Source: Clostridium chromiireducens
Lineage (GTDB): Bacteria; Bacillota; Clostridia; Clostridiales; Clostridiaceae
Assembly: GCF_002029255.1 (NCBI RefSeq)
Contig: NZ_MZGT01000039.1
Location: forward strand, 1-53,849
Length of the DNA stretch: 53,849 nucleotides
Reading direction: 5' to 3'
Both the position numbers and the translations under genes were made by a program. Every line of letters begins with the position of its first letter. Within the stretch, counting starts at the first letter, position 1. The notes beneath the pieces are model-generated. The model made no database searches and was not told the DNA's origin. It saw nothing but the letters and a program-made list of their open reading frames with translations. Below are positions 17,072-25,890 of the stretch, piece by piece.

Positions 17072-17869
17072 ATGAAAAAAAGTTTTAGTATAGATGAATT
17101 TTTAAAGAAATATCCTTATGCTAAAGAAACAATATCAAAGAATAACATAGATATTAATAATCTTAAAGAAATTTATGAAGATTACATAGATTATAAAAGT
17201 TCATATGATAATCAAGCAGAATTTATAGCTAATATATTAAGGGCAAAGAGAATGGTGCATTCAGTTAAATCAAGAATAAAGGACCCAAGTGGATTAATTG
17301 AAAAAGTTATAAGAAAGACAGAAGATAGAAGAAGTAAATATGGAGATGATTTTGAATTCACTGTAAATAATTACAAAAATGAAATAAATGATTTGATAGG
17401 CATTAGAGTAATACATATATTTAAAGATCAATGGCAAGAGATACATAATTTTATCGTGAAAACTTGGAGAGTTATTGAAATAACTGCTAATGTGAGAGAT
17501 GGGGACAATATTGATGTTTTTGACGATACGAATATAGAGGTACGATCAAAAGCTTCAGGATACAGATCGGTTCATTATCTTGTGGAGTTTTATCCCACTA
17601 ATGAGAAGGTCATAGCTGAAATACAAGTCAGAACAATTTTTGAAGAAGGTTATGGAGAAATAGATCATAGATTAAGATATTCACATAGGGAAATCCCTGA
17701 AATTCTCCAGTCTAATCTATTGTTATTCAATAGAATTGTAGGGAGTGCAGATGAAATGGCATCACTAATTAATAACCTGAGCAAGGAATGGGGAGAGAAG
17801 GAAGTAAACTATAGAAAGATAATAGAAAATCAACAAGTCGAAATAAATAAATTGAAAAGTAAAATTTAA
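17072..17869 (+). CDS. RelA/SpoT-domain GTP pyrophosphokinase (small alarmone synthetase)
   Basis: 265-aa protein from the ATG at 17072 (AAAGGAAG before it; a GTG three codons earlier overlaps that site). Contains only the synthetase domain: IKDPSGLIEK, NEINDLIGIRVI, RSKASGYRSVHY and AEIQVRTIFEEGYGEIDH. There is no HD hydrolase, TGS or ACT domain, as in YjbM/RelQ and YwaC/RelP types. It would make (p)ppGpp from ATP and GDP or GTP. The C-terminus is a short coiled coil. Directly after it lies a broken HD-GYP gene, so it may once have had a nucleotide-signalling neighbour. Confidence 0.88.
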   Translation: MKKSFSIDEFLKKYPYAKETISKNNIDINNLKEIYEDYIDYKSSYDNQAEFIANILRAKRMVHSVKSRIKDPSGLIEKVIRKTEDRRSKYGDDFEFTVNNYKNEINDLIGIRVIHIFKDQWQEIHNFIVKTWRVIEITANVRDGDNIDVFDDTNIEVRSKASGYRSVHYLVEFYPTNEKVIAEIQVRTIFEEGYGEIDHRLRYSHREIPEILQSNLLLFNRIVGSADEMASLINNLSKEWGEKEVNYRKIIENQQVEINKLKSKI

Positions 17870-17882
17870 TATAGGAATTTAA

Positions 17883-18142
17883 GATTTACAATCATATGAC
17901 GAAAATACTTATCTACATTCATTGAGTGTTACAGTTATATCAATAGCAATAGGGTCAGAACTAGGATTGAATAGAGAACAATTATGCAATTTAGGTCTGT
18001 TATAAAGACATTAGGAGATAATGAAGAAATTCTAGACATTCTAAGTAATTTTGATCTGAAAAATATTGTAATACTAGGGATAGATTACGGTTATTTAATT
18101 AAAAAATTAAAAAGAATACTTATTAGCTTAAGAAATAAATAA
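17883..18142 (+). pseudogene. HD-GYP phosphodiesterase remnant
   Basis: Two short frames without starts. 17883-18005 reads 40 residues (LHSLSVTVISIAIGSELGLN, then REQLCNLGLL) that match the first helix pair of HD-GYP domains just before the missing metal motif HDIGK. 18005-18142, in another frame, adds 45 residues (VILGIDYGYLIKKLKR). The middle, with the metal ligands, is gone, so it cannot be active. HD-GYP proteins degrade cyclic di-GMP. Confidence 0.55.
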
Positions 18143-18277
18143 TGGGTGCAAGAAATAAGAGTTATCAGAGGTTTTATCATATAATTTTCGTATACTTATT
18201 ATTGGCTTTGAAAAAAGTTAAAAAAGAAGAAAAATATAAATACACATCAAATAATTATGTTGCTTTTTGTCAAAATA

Positions 18278-18380
18278 TGATATAATAGAATTACCCTAAT
18301 AAATACTAATTAATTACCCCTTAACAATTTTCTCTCTCTCTAAAGCAGTAAATAAGAATAGCTTATTTACTGCTTTATTT
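18278..18380 (+). ncRNA. Candidate small RNA with C-rich segments
   Basis: An extended -10 (TGATATAAT at 18278-18286) is followed about 90 nt later by a perfect 15-bp terminator: 18342-18356 pairs with 18362-18376, then T-run. The predicted transcript from about 18293 has no start codon with a ribosome site. It has unpaired TTACCCT, TACCCCTTAAC and a CT-repeat (TCTCTCTCTC). Such stretches pair with ribosome sites in known Gram-positive small RNAs. Transcription is inferred. Confidence 0.45.
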
Positions 18381-18420
18381 TTCGTGTATATAAAATAATA
18401 CTATGCAGATATAAAATTTT

Positions 18421-18429
18421 TGTTATAAT
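18421..18429 (+). promoter_or_regulatory. Extended -10 promoter of nifS-thiI
   Basis: TG-T-TATAAT at 18421-18429, about 100 bp before the desulfurase start. No good -35 is visible, which fits an extended -10 promoter. Confidence 0.45.
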
Positions 18430-18529
18430 AAAACATGTATTTGTATAGTAAGTTTATAAGAAAAGTTAAAAATATAAATAATATAATATATGTTGATTTA
18501 TATTTATGCTTGAAAGGAAGAGATATTAG

Positions 18530-19678
18530 ATGGAAGTTTATTTCGATAATAGTTCAACAACAAGGCCTTTTGATGAAGTAATAGATGAAGTGGCTTTAGG
18601 TATGAAAGAATTTTATGGAAATCCTTCTTCTTTGCATAATTTGGGATTGAAAAGTGAAAGAAAATTAAAAGAATGCAGAGAGATGTTAGCTAAGACTATA
18701 AATGCTGTCGAAAGTGAAATATATTTTAATTCAGGTGGAAGCGAAGGTAATAATTTAGTTCTTAAGGGTGTTTTAAAAAGTGGATCTCATTTAATTACAA
18801 CGCCTTTTGAACACGCATCTATTTTAAATACCATAAAAAAATTAGAAGAGAGCAATGTTAAAGTTACATATTTAAAGATAAATGAAGATGGGAAAGTTGA
18901 TTTAGAGCATTTAAAAGAATCTATAACCAAAGAAACTGTGCTTGTTTCAGTAATGCATGTGAATAATGAAATAGGAGTTGTTCAGGATTTAGGTGCAATT
19001 AGCCAAATAATAAAAGAAAATAGTAATAGAGCTAAATTTCATGTTGATGCAGTACAAAGTTATGGGAAGTTTCAAATAGATGTTAAAAAATTAAATATTG
19101 ATTTCTTAACAGTAAGTGCTCATAAGTTCCATGGACCAAAGGGTGTAGGATTTATATACATAAAGAAGCCTAATACACTAAGTCCACTTATAGAAGGTGG
19201 ATCACAGGAATTTGGCGTAAGAGCTGGTACACAAAATATACCTGGTATTATGGGAATGGGTATAGCGGCTAAAATAGTTAATGCTCTTATAGAAGAAAAT
19301 TATGAAAAAGTTTTTGAAATAAAGAAGAAATTTATAGAGAAACTAAAAGGGATAGATAATATTAAAATAAATAGCCCATTAAATGAAAAATTTTCACCCT
19401 ATATATTAAATGTTTCATTTAGAGGCGTTAGAGGTGAAGTGCTGCTTCATTTCTTAGAAGAATCAGGAATATATATATCTACTGGATCAGCGTGTTCTTC
19501 TAAAGAAAGAGAAAAAATTGGAGGAAGTTATGTACTAAAATCTTTAGGGTTAACTCAAGATGAGATATCAGGAGGAATCAGATTCTCTTTTTCAGAGGAA
19601 AATAAAGAAGAAGAAGTTGATTATGTAATAGAAATTTTAAGCAAAGGACTTACGTTTTTAAGGAGGATTAAAAAATAA
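18530..19678 (+). CDS. Cysteine desulfurase (NifS/IscS-like) for ThiI
   Basis: 382-aa PLP enzyme that removes sulfur from cysteine as an enzyme-bound persulfide. PLP lysine Lys199 in SAHKFHGPKG; conserved HVDAVQS; catalytic Cys322 in STGSACSS. The ATG follows GAAAGGAAGAG. Its stop shares one base with the thiI start (TAATG), so the pair is coupled; this matches the dedicated NifZ-type desulfurase of Firmicutes, which feeds ThiI for 4-thiouridine in tRNA. No iscU or iscR is next to it, arguing against a general Fe-S role. Confidence 0.92.
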   Translation: MEVYFDNSSTTRPFDEVIDEVALGMKEFYGNPSSLHNLGLKSERKLKECREMLAKTINAVESEIYFNSGGSEGNNLVLKGVLKSGSHLITTPFEHASILNTIKKLEESNVKVTYLKINEDGKVDLEHLKESITKETVLVSVMHVNNEIGVVQDLGAISQIIKENSNRAKFHVDAVQSYGKFQIDVKKLNIDFLTVSAHKFHGPKGVGFIYIKKPNTLSPLIEGGSQEFGVRAGTQNIPGIMGMGIAAKIVNALIEENYEKVFEIKKKFIEKLKGIDNIKINSPLNEKFSPYILNVSFRGVRGEVLLHFLEESGIYISTGSACSSKEREKIGGSYVLKSLGLTQDEISGGIRFSFSEENKEEEVDYVIEILSKGLTFLRRIKK

Positions 19679-20835
19679 TGAAAGAACTTATTTTAGTGAA
19701 ATATGCACCAGAAATATTTCTAAAAGGATTGAATAGAGGAAAATTTGAAAGAAAATTAAGAGATAATATAGGTAAAAAACTTGAGGGAATACAAGCTGAA
19801 TTTATACATGATAGTGGAAGATACTTTATAAGAACTGAAGAAATAGAAGAAAGTATTAAAAGAATAAGCAAAGTATTTGGGGTTCTTGAAGTGTGCCGAG
19901 TTAGAGAAGTTGAAATTGATTTTAATAGTATAAAAGAAGTAGCTTTAGAAAAAGCAAAGAGCGCAACAGGAAAAACTTTTAAGATTATTACTAATAGAGC
20001 AAATAAAAAATTTGAGTTAAACTCCATGGAAGTTTCACAAAAAGTTGGCGCATACGTTCTTACTAATTTCGAAGGCGATATATCAGTTGATGTTAAAAAG
20101 CCTGATATTTTAATAAATATCGAAATTAGAAATAATTATGCTTACGTCTGGTCAACTCAAGATGCCACAAAGGCTGTAGCAGGTCTTCCTTATGGAATGA
20201 ATGGAAGCACAATGCTTATGTTATCAGGTGGGATAGATTCGCCAGTTGCTGGATACCTTATGGCTAAAAGAGGAGTTGAAGTAAGCTGCGTATATTATCA
20301 CAGCCATCCATATACATCAGAAAGAGCAAAGGATAAAGTTAAGGATTTGGCAAAAATATTAGCCCAATATACAGAGAAAATAAACTTATACATAGTTCCT
20401 TTTACTGATATACAGATGGAAATCATAAATAAATGTAGAGAAGATGAGCTAACTATTATAATGAGAAGATTTATGATGAGAATAGCTTGTGCCCTTGCGG
20501 ATAAGTATGGAATAAATTCAGTAAGTACCGGAGAAAGTATTGGTCAAGTAGCAAGTCAAACTATGGATGGTCTTGTTGTAAGTGATGATTGCTCCGATAG
20601 ACCTGCATTTAGACCATTAATCGCTATGGATAAGACAGATATTATGGAAATAGCAAGAAAAATAGGAACGTATGAAACTTCAATTCTTCCTTATGAAGAC
20701 TGTTGTACAATATTTGTTCCAAAACATCCAAAGACTAATCCAAAGCTTGATGCTATAAGAAAAGAAGAGGAAAAATTAGATATAGATGAGTTAGTTAAAA
20801 AATCAATTGAAAATATTGAAGTTGTAACATTCTAA
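19678..20835 (+). CDS. thiI: tRNA 4-thiouridine synthase ThiI
   Basis: 385-aa enzyme of tRNA position-8 sulfur modification. N-terminal ferredoxin-like region and THUMP domain (to about 165), then the PP-loop AANH domain with MLSGGIDSPVAGYLMAKRG for ATP. Ends in GCC-free short form without the rhodanese domain of E. coli ThiI, as usual in Firmicutes, where the sulfur goes straight from the partner desulfurase. Translationally coupled to the desulfurase gene. Conserved CysCys (EDCCTIFVPKHPKT) near the end of the PP-loop domain is present. Confidence 0.94.
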   Translation: MKELILVKYAPEIFLKGLNRGKFERKLRDNIGKKLEGIQAEFIHDSGRYFIRTEEIEESIKRISKVFGVLEVCRVREVEIDFNSIKEVALEKAKSATGKTFKIITNRANKKFELNSMEVSQKVGAYVLTNFEGDISVDVKKPDILINIEIRNNYAYVWSTQDATKAVAGLPYGMNGSTMLMLSGGIDSPVAGYLMAKRGVEVSCVYYHSHPYTSERAKDKVKDLAKILAQYTEKINLYIVPFTDIQMEIINKCREDELTIIMRRFMMRIACALADKYGINSVSTGESIGQVASQTMDGLVVSDDCSDRPAFRPLIAMDKTDIMEIARKIGTYETSILPYEDCCTIFVPKHPKTNPKLDAIRKEEEKLDIDELVKKSIENIEVVTF

Positions 20836-20837
20836 TT

Positions 20838-20867
20838 AAATCCCCCAAGAAGTTTCTTGGGGGATTT
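20838..20867 (+). terminator. Strong stem-loop terminator
   Basis: AAATCCCCCAAGAA pairs with TTTCTTGGGGGATTT around one or a few loop bases. The T-tract after it is short. It ends nifS-thiI. The sequence from 20868 to 21159 is AT-rich and shows no gene. Confidence 0.75.
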
Positions 20868-21159
20868 AATCTTTTAGTATTAAAATGGTAAAGAGGAAGA
20901 TGGTTACAGCAATAAGTTATGTTTAGAGACAATGGAATAAATTTTTATTTTTAAATTTTATTAATTTTACATAAAAAAATTGAAAAAGTAAATTAAATAT
21001 GATATATTTAATTTATTAAATGATATAACTAATTATTTAAAAGTTTTATATGTATAAAGAAAAAATATGATTAGTTATTTTGCAAGAATGATTATATGTG
21101 ATAAGTTCTTACTAGTACATATTATCTTTGCAGAAGATTAATAGAAATGAGGGAAAGTA

Positions 21160-21384
21160 ATGATAGTAGTTAACTGTGCATTAAGACAAGATGATATTGT
21201 TGAAATTGTTGAAAACATTCAAGTAGAAAATGAAAAAGTTTTTAAGTATGTGAAAAAAGAAGGGCTTAAGATCATTTTTGAATCTTCTCTTGGAGATGAT
21301 CAAAAATCTGCTGGGATAATAAAGCAAGCAATAAAAGAAACTAACATCGGAAAAGCACTGTTCTTTAGTGTTGCTGCGCAATAA
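21160..21384 (+). CDS. Small hypothetical protein (74 aa)
   Basis: ATG after GAGGGAAAG. The 74-aa product (MIVVNCALRQDDIVEIVENI at the start) has an alternating strand-helix-strand pattern and ends in IGKALFFSVAAQ; it has no membrane segment and one cysteine. I do not recognise the family. A strong terminator 70 bp downstream supports a single-gene transcript. Confidence 0.6.
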   Translation: MIVVNCALRQDDIVEIVENIQVENEKVFKYVKKEGLKIIFESSLGDDQKSAGIIKQAIKETNIGKALFFSVAAQ

Positions 21385-21452
21385 TAAACAGAGTATTGAA
21401 ATTATGTAAAAAAATCAAATTAAAATCATATATCAGTATTCAATTTAATAAT

Positions 21453-21517
21453 TAGATCCATATTTGTAAATAGAAATTATTTTATGTCTATTTCACAAAT
21501 GTGGGTCTAGTTTTTTT
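21453..21517 (+). terminator. Long-stem terminator
   Basis: Arms 21453-21474 and 21487-21509 pair with one bulge and G-U contacts, followed by T7. It serves the 21160 gene on the plus strand. Confidence 0.75.
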
Positions 21518-21562
21518 ATTGATATAAAGTTATTTTCACTCCAAGAGAGTATTATTCCCAAA

Positions 21563-22297
21563 TTAATTAACTGAAGTGTTATTAGAAAATCTACGCTCAT
21601 CTATAATATACAAGCATAAAGAAAAAATAAGTATCAATGCAGCAAACCATATAGATTTAACACCAACTTGTAAGGTTAGTATCCCTCCAATACATGCACC
21701 TGCTAAAAACGAAAATATTATTATTCCATAACGAATAGTAGTTGTAATAGATTTTTTATCCTTTCTTGTAAAAGCTATATAGGCTGATTGACAGGCTGAC
21801 CTTAAATTTCCAGTGCACATAGTCGTACAGTAAGGAGAATCAACCAATTTCCTAAAGCAAGATATTTGGACTGAAGAGACAAAGGAAATAGGAACAGTTG
21901 TAAATATATGTGGCACTGTATTTGGGATAAATCCTATAATAATAAGTACAATGATCTCTATAATCAAAATTATACGTTCTGCACCTGTAATAAAAGATGG
22001 TGATGAGAAATTAACATCCCTGAGTCTCTCGGCGACAAGCACACCAACTATAAAAGCTAAAATAGGGAAAAAAGCCGTAAGAGCTTGTACAAAATCACCT
22101 TTAGTAAGTTCTATTCCAACTAAAACAATATTACCGGTCTGAGCATTAGCAAAGACTTCCCCCCTACAAATAAATGTATATGCATCTAAAAAACCGCCTA
22201 CTATTGCAAGAAGAAATCCAAGTTGGACTGATTCAGAAGTTTTTGTGTAGATTTGAGTTTTTTGGGGGGCACTATTGTTAATATCTTTTGTAATCAA
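21563..22297 (-). CDS. YoaK-family (DUF1275) membrane protein
   Basis: 244-aa integral membrane protein with about six or seven hydrophobic segments. The DUF1275 hallmark is present: GFLDAYTFICRGEVFANAQTGN in pieces, i.e. G-G-F-x-D-A-Y followed by F-x-N-x-Q-T-G-N. Start is TTG at 22297, supported by GGAGAT about 10 nt ahead. Function of the family is unknown; it is probably a transporter-like protein. It stands alone and runs opposite to its neighbours. Confidence 0.85.
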   Translation of the reverse strand: MITKDINNSAPQKTQIYTKTSESVQLGFLLAIVGGFLDAYTFICRGEVFANAQTGNIVLVGIELTKGDFVQALTAFFPILAFIVGVLVAERLRDVNFSSPSFITGAERIILIIEIIVLIIIGFIPNTVPHIFTTVPISFVSSVQISCFRKLVDSPYCTTMCTGNLRSACQSAYIAFTRKDKKSITTTIRYGIIIFSFLAGACIGGILTLQVGVKSIWFAALILIFSLCLYIIDERRFSNNTSVN

Positions 22298-22452
22298 TAT
22301 AAAATATCTCCTTTCACTATAATTTTCTTAAGAATATTATGGGATAATTAAGTTTATACTAAATATTACTTAAGTTTAAATATTCTTAACTAACTATTTT
22401 ATATAATAAATAATTAAGAAATAAAAATCAATACAATTACTAAGGAGAATTA

Positions 22453-22518
22453 GTGATTATGTTGGTTTTTATTTTATTATATGTAATGTATTTTTTTATT
22501 TATGTTAATAATATATAA
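22453..22518 (+). CDS. Possible 21-aa hydrophobic peptide
   Basis: AAGGAG at 22442-22447 precedes a GTG at 22453 (and an in-frame ATG at 22459). The 21 residues are nearly all hydrophobic (MLVFILLYVMYFFIYV), one membrane span. It may be a small membrane protein or a chance frame in AT-rich DNA. Confidence 0.25.
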   Translation: MIMLVFILLYVMYFFIYVNNI

Positions 22519-22580
22519 GGAATTAGCCAATGAATAAGTTTTCTGTATAATAAACAGAAGTGGAAAATAGATTTGAATTG

Positions 22581-22609
22581 TTGACATGGAGTTAGAAATA
22601 ATATATGAT
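22581..22609 (+). promoter_or_regulatory. Sigma-A promoter of the his operon
   Basis: TTGACA at 22581-22586, 17-nt spacer, TATGAT at 22604-22609. Predicted start near 22616, giving a leader of about 80 nt before hisZ. Confidence 0.75.
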
Positions 22610-22621
22610 AAATTTAACAAT

Positions 22622-22639
22622 AATTTAGCGTGCTAAATT
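22622..22639 (+). promoter_or_regulatory. 18-bp palindrome, probable his operator
   Basis: AATTTAGCGTGCTAAATT, perfect 8-bp arms around GT, at about +6 to +24 of the predicted transcript. The position fits a repressor site. A TrpR-like regulator (YerC/HisR) is the known candidate type for his operons in Firmicutes that lack a T-box; the match to its motif is from memory and unverified. Confidence 0.55.
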
Positions 22640-22694
22640 GGTAAAATGTTAAAACAACGCAATAGCATAGCGATAAAAGATAGGTGGATGGGCA

Positions 22695-23831
22695 ATGAGC
22701 AAAAAAAATATACTCCCAGAGGGAACAAGAGATTTAGTATTAGACGAATGTATTGTGAAAAGGGCCTTAGAAAGAGATATAGATAAACTTTTTGAAAAAT
22801 GGGGATACAAAGAAGTTATAACACCAACTTTAGAATTTTATGAAACATTTAATCATAATTCTCAAACTTTAAGAGAAGAAGATATGTACAAGTTCTTCGA
22901 TAATAGGGGACGTATATTGATTTTAAGACCAGATATGACTATTCCAATAGCTAGAGTAGTGGAGACTAAATTAAAAGATGTTGAATTACCGATAAAACTT
23001 AGATATACGTCTAATGTATTTAGAGTTCATGAAAGTCTTGGAGGTAAAAGAAATGAATATACAGACTGCGGAGTTGAATTTATAGGCCTAGAGGATAAAA
23101 AGTCAGATTTAGAAGTTTTAGTATTGGCATTGGAAGCACTGAAAAAATTGGGGTTAAATGACTTTAAGCTTGAAATAGGTAATATCGGTTTCTTTAATGG
23201 AGCATTTAAAAATTTAGAAATTGATGAAGAGTATAAAGAAATTATCGCTAAATTTATAGAAGATAAGAATTTAAAAAGTTTAGAGGATTATTTGGCAAAT
23301 TTAGATATTAAAGAAGAATACAGAATATTTTTTAATAAGCTGCCTTGGTTGTTTGGAAGCAAACAAGTTTTAGAGGATGCAAAAAAGCTAGCATTTAATG
23401 ACGATATAAAAGAAACTCTCGAATATTTAGAGAAGTTATATATAGAATTGGAAGCATTAGGCTACGGAGAAAATGTAACATTTGATTTAGGAATGATTCC
23501 AAGACTTAATTATTATACAGGGATCATATTTAGAGGATATGGTGAAGGTGTAGGTAATACGCTTTTACGTGGAGGAAGATATGATAATTTAATTCATTTT
23601 TCAAAAAGTTCTGTTCCAGCAATAGGATTCTCAATAGATATTGATTCTGTAATACCAAATGTTAAATTTAATAATTCGAGTGAAGAGGTATATAAGATAT
23701 ACTACAGTCAAAAGGATAGAATAGAGGCTATTAAGAAAAGTCAAGAACTTAGAAACCAAGGATATATAGTTGATTTGTTTACAAAGGATGATATAGAAGA
23801 AATTAAAATTGTTAAGGGTGGGGGATTTTAA
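22695..23831 (+). CDS. hisZ: ATP phosphoribosyltransferase regulatory subunit
   Basis: 378-aa HisRS-like protein without aminoacylation activity that partners short HisG in the first step of histidine synthesis and takes part in its feedback inhibition. Motif-2-like segment FRVHESLGGKRNEYTDCGVEF and C-terminal RLNYYTGIIFRGYGEGVG are seen. It is shorter than HisRS and lacks the anticodon-binding domain. First gene of the operon; 2 nt before hisG. Confidence 0.93.
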   Translation: MSKKNILPEGTRDLVLDECIVKRALERDIDKLFEKWGYKEVITPTLEFYETFNHNSQTLREEDMYKFFDNRGRILILRPDMTIPIARVVETKLKDVELPIKLRYTSNVFRVHESLGGKRNEYTDCGVEFIGLEDKKSDLEVLVLALEALKKLGLNDFKLEIGNIGFFNGAFKNLEIDEEYKEIIAKFIEDKNLKSLEDYLANLDIKEEYRIFFNKLPWLFGSKQVLEDAKKLAFNDDIKETLEYLEKLYIELEALGYGENVTFDLGMIPRLNYYTGIIFRGYGEGVGNTLLRGGRYDNLIHFSKSSVPAIGFSIDIDSVIPNVKFNNSSEEVYKIYYSQKDRIEAIKKSQELRNQGYIVDLFTKDDIEEIKIVKGGGF

Positions 23832-23833
23832 TA

Positions 23834-24463
23834 ATGAGCATAAGCATAGCATTAACAAAAGGAAGATTGGAACAAGAAACAATTAAAATTTTAGACAAAG
23901 CTAATTTTGATCCTTCAGAATTAAAAAATAAAGGAAGAAAACTTGTGTTTGAAGACAAAACACAAGATATAAAGTATTTTTTAGTAAAGGCAGCCGATTC
24001 TATAACTTATGTTGAACATGGGGTGGCCGATCTTGGGGTTGTAGGAAAGGACACGATTCTAGAAAGTGATAATAATTGTTATGAAGTATTAGACTTGGGA
24101 TTTGGAAAGTGTGGTTTCATAGTAGCTTCATTACCTGAAAATGATATTTTTAAAAAAGTTGGCCATATAAAGATAGGAAGTAAATATCCTAAAGTAGCAA
24201 AAGATTATTTTAAGAATAAAGGAATGGATGTTGAAGTTATAAAGATAGAAGGATCAGTAGAGCTAGCACCAATACTAGGGTTATGTGATGGTATAGTCGA
24301 TATTATGGAAACTGGAACAACATTAAAAGAAAATGGATTAGTAGTTTTGGATAGAATTTGTGAAATTAGCGCAAGATTAATTGTAAATAAGGCCAGTTTT
24401 AAAATGAAGCAAGCTGAGATTTGGGAATTTATAGATAGAATTAAAAAAGTGATTAATAATTGA
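23834..24463 (+). CDS. hisG: ATP phosphoribosyltransferase catalytic subunit (short form)
   Basis: 209 aa, the short HisG that lacks the C-terminal regulatory domain and needs HisZ. Joins ATP and PRPP, the committed step. Seen: ALTKGRLEQETI at the N-terminus, DLGVVGKDTI, and the PRPP loop GIVDIMETGTTLKENGL. The ATG follows a GGGTGGGGG tract at the end of hisZ. A 128-bp gap to hisD contains a possible extra promoter (TTGACA at 24460, 17 nt, ATAATT). Confidence 0.95.
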   Translation: MSISIALTKGRLEQETIKILDKANFDPSELKNKGRKLVFEDKTQDIKYFLVKAADSITYVEHGVADLGVVGKDTILESDNNCYEVLDLGFGKCGFIVASLPENDIFKKVGHIKIGSKYPKVAKDYFKNKGMDVEVIKIEGSVELAPILGLCDGIVDIMETGTTLKENGLVVLDRICEISARLIVNKASFKMKQAEIWEFIDRIKKVINN

Positions 24464-24591
24464 CATTATTCGTGAAATGTTGATAATTATAAGTAATATA
24501 TTTTAAACAAATGATAATAAATTGCTATGAAAATTAAACAGATTTTTTAGTAAATTGTTTTGATATCAAATTAAAGGGGGGCCATTGTTAT

Positions 24592-25890
24592 ATGTTAAAT
24601 TTGATGGAGATTACGGAGAGCAATAAGAAAATATTAATTAATGAACTTAAAAGTAGAGTTACAGAAACAGAACAAGAAATACTTTTAAGTGTAAATGAGA
24701 TTCTATCAAAAGTAAAAAAAGATGGAGATAAAGCTCTATTTGAATTTACTAAATCATTTGATAGAGTAGAACTTACAAACCTAGAAGTTTCAAGCAAAGA
24801 GATTGATGAGTGTTTCAGTGAAGTTGAGGAAGAGTTTATTAAGGCATTAGAAGAAGCCAAGGTAAATATTGAAGAATATCATAATAAACAAAAGTCAAAT
24901 GGTTTCTTAATGACTAAGGATAAAGGTGTTTTCTTAGGACAAAGAGTTCTTCCATTAGAAAGGGTAGGGGTATATGTTCCGGGAGGCACTGCAGCCTATC
25001 CATCATCTGTGCTTATGAATGTAATTCCTGCTAAGGTTGCTGGCGTTGATGAAATTATAATGGTAACACCACCAGATAAAAATGGGGGAATCAATCCATA
25101 TATAGGGGTAGCAGCAAGAATTTCAGGAATAGACAAGATATACAAAGTTGGTGGAGCACAAGCGGTTGGGGCTTTAGCTTATGGTACAGAAAGTATTAAA
25201 AAAGTTGACAAAATAGTAGGACCAGGAAATATTTTTGTTGCAACTGCAAAGAAACTTGTATTTGGAGAAGTTGATATAGACATGATAGCCGGTCCTAGTG
25301 AGATTTTGGTTATAGCAGATGAAAAATCTGACCCGAGTTTTGTGGCAGCAGACTTAATGTCACAAGCAGAACATGATAAATTGGCATCATCCATATTAAT
25401 TACTACATCTAAAGAATTATATGAGAAAGTTGAGATTGAATTAGAGAGACAAGTCAAAACTCTTGAAAGGGAAGAAATAATAAGGGCTTCTCTTAAAGAT
25501 TTCGGAAGTGCAATAATTTGCAAATCTATTGAAGAGTGTATTGATGTTTCTAACGCAATTGCACCTGAGCATTTAGAAATTATGGTAGATGATCCGATGA
25601 AATATTTAGGTATGGTTAAAAATGCAGGTTCAGTATTTTTAGGAAGATATTGCCCAGAACCGATAGGCGATTATTTTGGTGGAACAAACCACGTATTACC
25701 TACAAGTGGTACAGCAAGATTTTTCTCGGCGTTATCAGTTGATAGTTTTATAAAAAAATCATCATTTATTTATTATTCACAAGAAGCAATTATAGAGAAT
25801 GGAGAAAAAATTATAACATTAGCTAATAAGGAAGGTTTGACAGCTCATGCTAATTCAGTAAAAGTGAGGTTAAACAATGGGAGTTTATAA
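24592..25890 (+). CDS. hisD: Histidinol dehydrogenase
   Basis: 432-aa zinc enzyme doing the last two steps, L-histidinol to L-histidine with two NAD+. Seen: LERVGVYVPGGTAAYPSSVLMN, VGGAQAVGALAYGT, GPGNIFVATAK, AGPSEILVIAD and AQAEHD with zinc ligands, and APEHLEI. ATG follows AAAGGGGGGGCC. Overlaps the start of hisC by 14 nt. Confidence 0.95.
   Translation: MLNLMEITESNKKILINELKSRVTETEQEILLSVNEILSKVKKDGDKALFEFTKSFDRVELTNLEVSSKEIDECFSEVEEEFIKALEEAKVNIEEYHNKQKSNGFLMTKDKGVFLGQRVLPLERVGVYVPGGTAAYPSSVLMNVIPAKVAGVDEIIMVTPPDKNGGINPYIGVAARISGIDKIYKVGGAQAVGALAYGTESIKKVDKIVGPGNIFVATAKKLVFGEVDIDMIAGPSEILVIADEKSDPSFVAADLMSQAEHDKLASSILITTSKELYEKVEIELERQVKTLEREEIIRASLKDFGSAIICKSIEECIDVSNAIAPEHLEIMVDDPMKYLGMVKNAGSVFLGRYCPEPIGDYFGGTNHVLPTSGTARFFSALSVDSFIKKSSFIYYSQEAIIENGEKIITLANKEGLTAHANSVKVRLNNGSL

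Noticed and set aside
22610..22694. T-box leader for the his operon
   Set aside because: The leader is about 80 nt and has no T-box consensus or terminator.
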